DNA of 8,400 nucleotides from an uncultured bacterium. Lineage in GTDB: Bacteria > Chloroflexota > Anaerolineae > JACIWP01. Made by a program: the position numbers and the translations under genes. The DNA is taken from NCBI GenBank assembly GCA_903872005.1, contig CAIQJD010000534.1:1-8400 (forward strand), in the 5' to 3' direction. Shown piece after piece: positions 5,711 through 8,400 of the stretch (within the stretch, counting starts at the first letter, position 1; each line of letters starts with the position of its first letter). The notes beneath the pieces were generated by a model. It did not search any database. It was not told where the DNA came from and saw nothing but the letters and a program-made list of their open reading frames with translations.

Positions 5711-7609
5711 TCACTCCATCGGGATAAGGGGCAGCACGATATGCGAGGGGTGCGCCTGATCCATATACAGGATGTTCTGTGCGCGCATCGTGTGCGTGTG
5801 CCGGCCCATGGGTTCGCCGGTGTTCGGGTTCACGTCGAAGCGCGGGAAGTTGCTGCTGGAAATGTCGATGCGGATACGATGGCCTGCTGCAAACTGGACG
5901 CTCACCGGATAAAGCTCGAACGTGATGCGGTAGATCGCGCCGGCCTCCAGCATCGCGCCATGTTCCCAACCGTTGCGGTAGCGGGCGCGCATGATACTGT
6001 CGCTCAAATTCATGGCGTACCCGTGCGGATAGTCGGCGTTTGCCGGGTAGACGTCTACCAACTTCGCCGTGAAATCAGTATCCGGCGCGGAAGAGGATAC
6101 CCACAGCTCGACCTGAAGCGGCCCTGTGACTTCGATGGCGGATGTCAAGGGTTCCGTTTGAAAGACCAGCACGTCCGGCCGGCTCGACAGCGGTAAGTAA
6201 GGCGGCTCGCAGGCGAAGATGCCCGGCTCTTCCTTCTGATCGAATGCGCCGGCGATGGCTACGGAACGGTAACGCAGCCCGATAGGCGCCTCGATGGCGT
6301 CTGGCGCGTCTTTCACCTGTGGGGCCAGGTAGAGATAGCCCGACATATTTCCGCCGATGGTCGGCGTTGGATGGTCAGGATCGAAGGTGTAGGCGCGCGG
6401 CGCATCGGCCGGCCCGGGTGTTCGCGTATCCAGGCCGCCGGCCGTGTGGAAATAGTAGGGCGTGTATTGTGCCCGCGCCAGCGGCCACTCCTGCTCGGCG
6501 CGCCAGCGTCCGCCCACATTCAGCCGGCCCTGTGCGTTCTTGCGGCCATCGCCGCCGCCCATCACAAAGATGCGTACCTTCGGCTCGCTCTCGATGCCGT
6601 TTTCGACGCCCTTCAACCAACGGTCGAACCAGCGCAACGCCTCAGCCCGATAGTCATAGGGCGCGTCCTTACCGAAGTCTGCATCGCCGGAGTGCGTCGC
6701 GCCCGTATAGTGCCAGCCATGCGTCCCACTCCCGATAGTCAGCTTCAGCGGGCCGCGCTTCATCTGCGCGAGCCGGACGTAGTTCTCCGCGGTGGGACGC
6801 GTCCATGAATCGTACCAGCCGGTCTCATAGTGTGTGGGCACGTCGGCGTAGCGATCGTAGTGCTCTTCGTAGTTGATGCACGGGTGCTTCCAGAAGGCAT
6901 CGTAGTCCCCGCGAGTGTAGAACTCCAGGAGGATCTTCTCAAGGTTGGGCACGGGCGCAAGAGGCGAGAAGCCCGGCTTCCAGGGCAGCCGTTTCAGCCA
7001 ATCCTTGAGATGCAACATATTCTCTTCGAGGGCCCGACGCGCCACGGCATCCCCATCCGCTTCCTGACTGGTGATGGCGTGCAGCAGGATGCCGCCCGTC
7101 ATGCGCAACTCGAAGGCCCCGTTGTGGCGCATGCCGGCCGTGTAGGGATTGGAGGCCGACTGGCTGATGAACATGGCGGCCAGGTGCGGGGGATCTTCTA
7201 CTGCCAGCGCGCTCTGCACGATGCCGCCATGCGACGACCCGATCGTGCCAACCTTGCCTGTACACCAGGGCTGCCCCGCAATCCACTCGATGGCGTCATA
7301 GCCATCTTCGCCCTCGTGTACGTTGTAGACGTGGTAGTATTGCCCCTTGCCTTCAGACTTGTACCGGCCGCGCAGGTCTTGCACCACGCCCACATAGCCG
7401 CGCCGGCACAGATAGCGCGCCGTGCCGGCCGAGAAGGGTCGGGACTTGTCGTAGGATGTGCGCTCCAGGACGGCGGGGAAGCGGCCCGGCGCCGGCTCGC
7501 CGTCCAACGCCGGCCGGTAGATATCTACCGCCAGCTTCACGCCGTCGCGCATGGGAATGTAGACATCTTCCAGTAGGGCCACCTGATATTCTGGTCGCGA
7601 ACCATTCAT
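5711..7609 (-). CDS. CocE/NonD-family alpha/beta hydrolase (S15 X-Pro peptidase-like)
   Basis: This 632-residue protein has three-part S15/CocE architecture. An alpha/beta-hydrolase core starts with IPMRDGVKLAVDIYRPA (18-34) and has VVQDLRGRYKSEG (75-87) and YDAIEWIAGQPW (104-115). The nucleophile elbow GSSHG has Ser126 as the likely nucleophile. A helical cap follows (about 165-260). The acid is probably Asp267 in GWYDSW and the base His297 in GSGTHGW, giving a complete triad. A C-terminal jelly roll (about 345-628) carries VLVFQTEPLTSAIEVTGP (480-497), SSAPDTDFTAKLVDVYP (506-522) and SSSNFPRFDVNPNTGEP (584-600). Family members hydrolyse esters (cocaine esterase) or amide/peptide bonds (X-Pro dipeptidyl peptidase, glutaryl acylase); the substrate cannot be deduced. 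No signal peptide is seen, so it is cytoplasmic. ATG at 7609 has AGGGGA seven bases upstream. It follows the MmgE/PrpD gene by 12 bases and precedes the UroD-like gene closely, which implies a shared transcript. Confidence 0.95.
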   Translation of the reverse strand: MNGSRPEYQVALLEDVYIPMRDGVKLAVDIYRPALDGEPAPGRFPAVLERTSYDKSRPFSAGTARYLCRRGYVGVVQDLRGRYKSEGKGQYYHVYNVHEGEDGYDAIEWIAGQPWCTGKVGTIGSSHGGIVQSALAVEDPPHLAAMFISQSASNPYTAGMRHNGAFELRMTGGILLHAITSQEADGDAVARRALEENMLHLKDWLKRLPWKPGFSPLAPVPNLEKILLEFYTRGDYDAFWKHPCINYEEHYDRYADVPTHYETGWYDSWTRPTAENYVRLAQMKRGPLKLTIGSGTHGWHYTGATHSGDADFGKDAPYDYRAEALRWFDRWLKGVENGIESEPKVRIFVMGGGDGRKNAQGRLNVGGRWRAEQEWPLARAQYTPYYFHTAGGLDTRTPGPADAPRAYTFDPDHPTPTIGGNMSGYLYLAPQVKDAPDAIEAPIGLRYRSVAIAGAFDQKEEPGIFACEPPYLPLSSRPDVLVFQTEPLTSAIEVTGPLQVELWVSSSAPDTDFTAKLVDVYPANADYPHGYAMNLSDSIMRARYRNGWEHGAMLEAGAIYRITFELYPVSVQFAAGHRIRIDISSSNFPRFDVNPNTGEPMGRHTHTMRAQNILYMDQAHPSHIVLPLIPME

Positions 7610-7616
7610 TGGAATA

Positions 7617-7624
7617 TCCCCTCA
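7617..7624 (-). promoter_or_regulatory. Ribosome binding site overlapping the upstream stop codon
   Basis: On the minus strand the MmgE/PrpD stop TGA runs directly into the hydrolase Shine-Dalgarno (TGAGGGGA), seven bases before the ATG at 7609. Ribosomes ending the upstream gene would stop on the next gene's initiation site, a layout that favours translational coupling. Confidence 0.6.
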
Positions 7625-8400
7625 CGATCCGAGCGCCGTGTCTTGCGGCTTGAGCCAGGCCACGAAGTCGCGCATGTCCGGCACATCTTCCAGGCCAAAG
7701 GCGGCGGCGGTCACGCGCTCGGTCATCGCCTTGCCGATGATCGGGCCGGCAGTGCGCTGGAACTTGTCCACGATCTGCGCATCGCTCATGGGTTGGGCCG
7801 GGCAGCCGATGACTGCATCCAGCCGGCGGCTCACGCTTCTGCCATCGCGCAGCTGAATCGTGAGCCGCACCGGCCATTCCCGCGGGTAAGTCTTGTCCAT
7901 CTCCGCGTCGGCGTAGGTGGTCACGCGTGCCGCGAGTTGGTGAACCAGGGGATCGCGCAGGCGCTGGCGTGTCAACTGCCGCACGCCGTACTCCCGGTCG
8001 CTCAAAGCGACCGCCACCGCGTAGGCCAGCGATAGCTGCGCGTCGGCCGGCGAGCTTTCCGTGCTGGTATAATGCCGGCCGACGTAGCGCCAGGTGTCGG
8101 TATATGACGTGGCGTCAATGCGCTCGACCTGCTCCGGGTGAATGTCATGCTCGCGGGCCAGGTCGAGGGCAACCTGCACCGGCCCGATATTCAGAAGTCC
8201 CACCGGGTAGAATTTGTGCGCGCAGTCGCGCATCAGCCACTCCGAGCCGAGATTGCGGGCGATGACTTCGGGGGCGATCTCATCGCTGGTGACGTTCATG
8301 AAACCGTGATGGCGCGGCGGCAGACCTTCCAGCGGGCCGGCCGCAAAGCCGCTTTGCACCAGCCGGCTGGCCTGCACACCAGCCTGGGCGGCCATGCCGC
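7622..8400 (-). CDS. MmgE/PrpD-family protein, C-terminal part (5' end outside window)
   Basis: 258 residues are visible before the TGA at 7622, and the frame is open to the right edge. Family members (2-methylcitrate dehydratase PrpD, MmgE, cis-aconitate decarboxylase, iminodisuccinate epimerase) are about 450-500 residues, so about 190-240 N-terminal residues are missing. Family signatures are GMAAQAGVQASRLVQSGF at the visible start, HKFYP (about residues 60-64 from the Met at 8395), AQLSLAYAVAVAL, and the C-domain pattern with WPVRLTIQLRDGRSV and a late MSDAQIVDKF. The Met at 8395 is internal to the family fold, so it is not the true start. The segment after KFYP lacks the His usual in PrpD-type proteins (it reads VGLLNIGP), so the exact reaction is uncertain. 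It is cytoplasmic and soluble. It ends 12 bases before the hydrolase gene and is probably co-transcribed with it. Confidence 0.9.
   Translation of the reverse strand, partial: GMAAQAGVQASRLVQSGFAAGPLEGLPPRHHGFMNVTSDEIAPEVIARNLGSEWLMRDCAHKFYPVGLLNIGPVQVALDLAREHDIHPEQVERIDATSYTDTWRYVGRHYTSTESSPADAQLSLAYAVAVALSDREYGVRQLTRQRLRDPLVHQLAARVTTYADAEMDKTYPREWPVRLTIQLRDGRSVSRRLDAVIGCPAQPMSDAQIVDKFQRTAGPIIGKAMTERVTAAAFGLEDVPDMRDFVAWLKPQDTALGS

Overview
The window is a GC-rich bacterial stretch (roughly 60-65% G+C by eye) in which every gene I can support lies on the minus strand, so transcription runs from position 8400 towards 1. The style resembles Chloroflexota (Anaerolineae/Caldilineae-like): a major-facilitator transporter fused to a cyclic-nucleotide-binding domain, long TPR proteins, M3 peptidases and UroD-like proteins. 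This assignment is an inference from gene content and is not proven. No RNA gene, IS element, CRISPR array or integrase is visible.

Layout in transcription order. (1) 8400-7622: C-terminal part of an MmgE/PrpD-family protein, whose 5' end lies outside the window. (2) 7609-5711: a cytoplasmic CocE/NonD (S15-type) alpha/beta hydrolase with its jelly-roll C-domain. (3) 5661-4585: a uroporphyrinogen-decarboxylase-superfamily protein of the methyltransferase-like kind, not the haem enzyme, with a GTG start. (4) 4509-2740: an M3-family oligoendopeptidase F-like zinc peptidase. (5) 2710-914: a 12-helix MFS exporter with a C-terminal cNMP-binding domain. (6) 869-1: the N-terminal part of a TPR protein that runs off the left edge.

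The gaps are 12, about 16-49, 75, 29 and 44 bases. Genes 2, 4, 5 and 6 each have a clear Shine-Dalgarno sequence. No terminator is visible anywhere. This looks like one or two polycistronic units whose promoter lies to the right of the window. The first three genes (isomerase/dehydratase-type, esterase/amidase-type and UroD/corrinoid-type) look like a small catabolic module for an unidentified organic ester, amide or methylated compound. PepF could cut imported or liberated peptides. The MFS-cNMP protein would move a small molecule across the membrane under second-messenger control. The joint pathway is inference.

The most unusual sequence-level feature is strong over-representation of the palindrome GCCGGC. 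I counted about 67 copies by hand against about 7-9 expected from base composition, spread over all six genes and all three codon phases, and densest in the MFS gene. I found no convincing wholly new biological system. The best leads are the palindrome signature, the fused transporter beside a truncated TPR gene, and the unassigned hydrolase/MmgE/UroD gene set.
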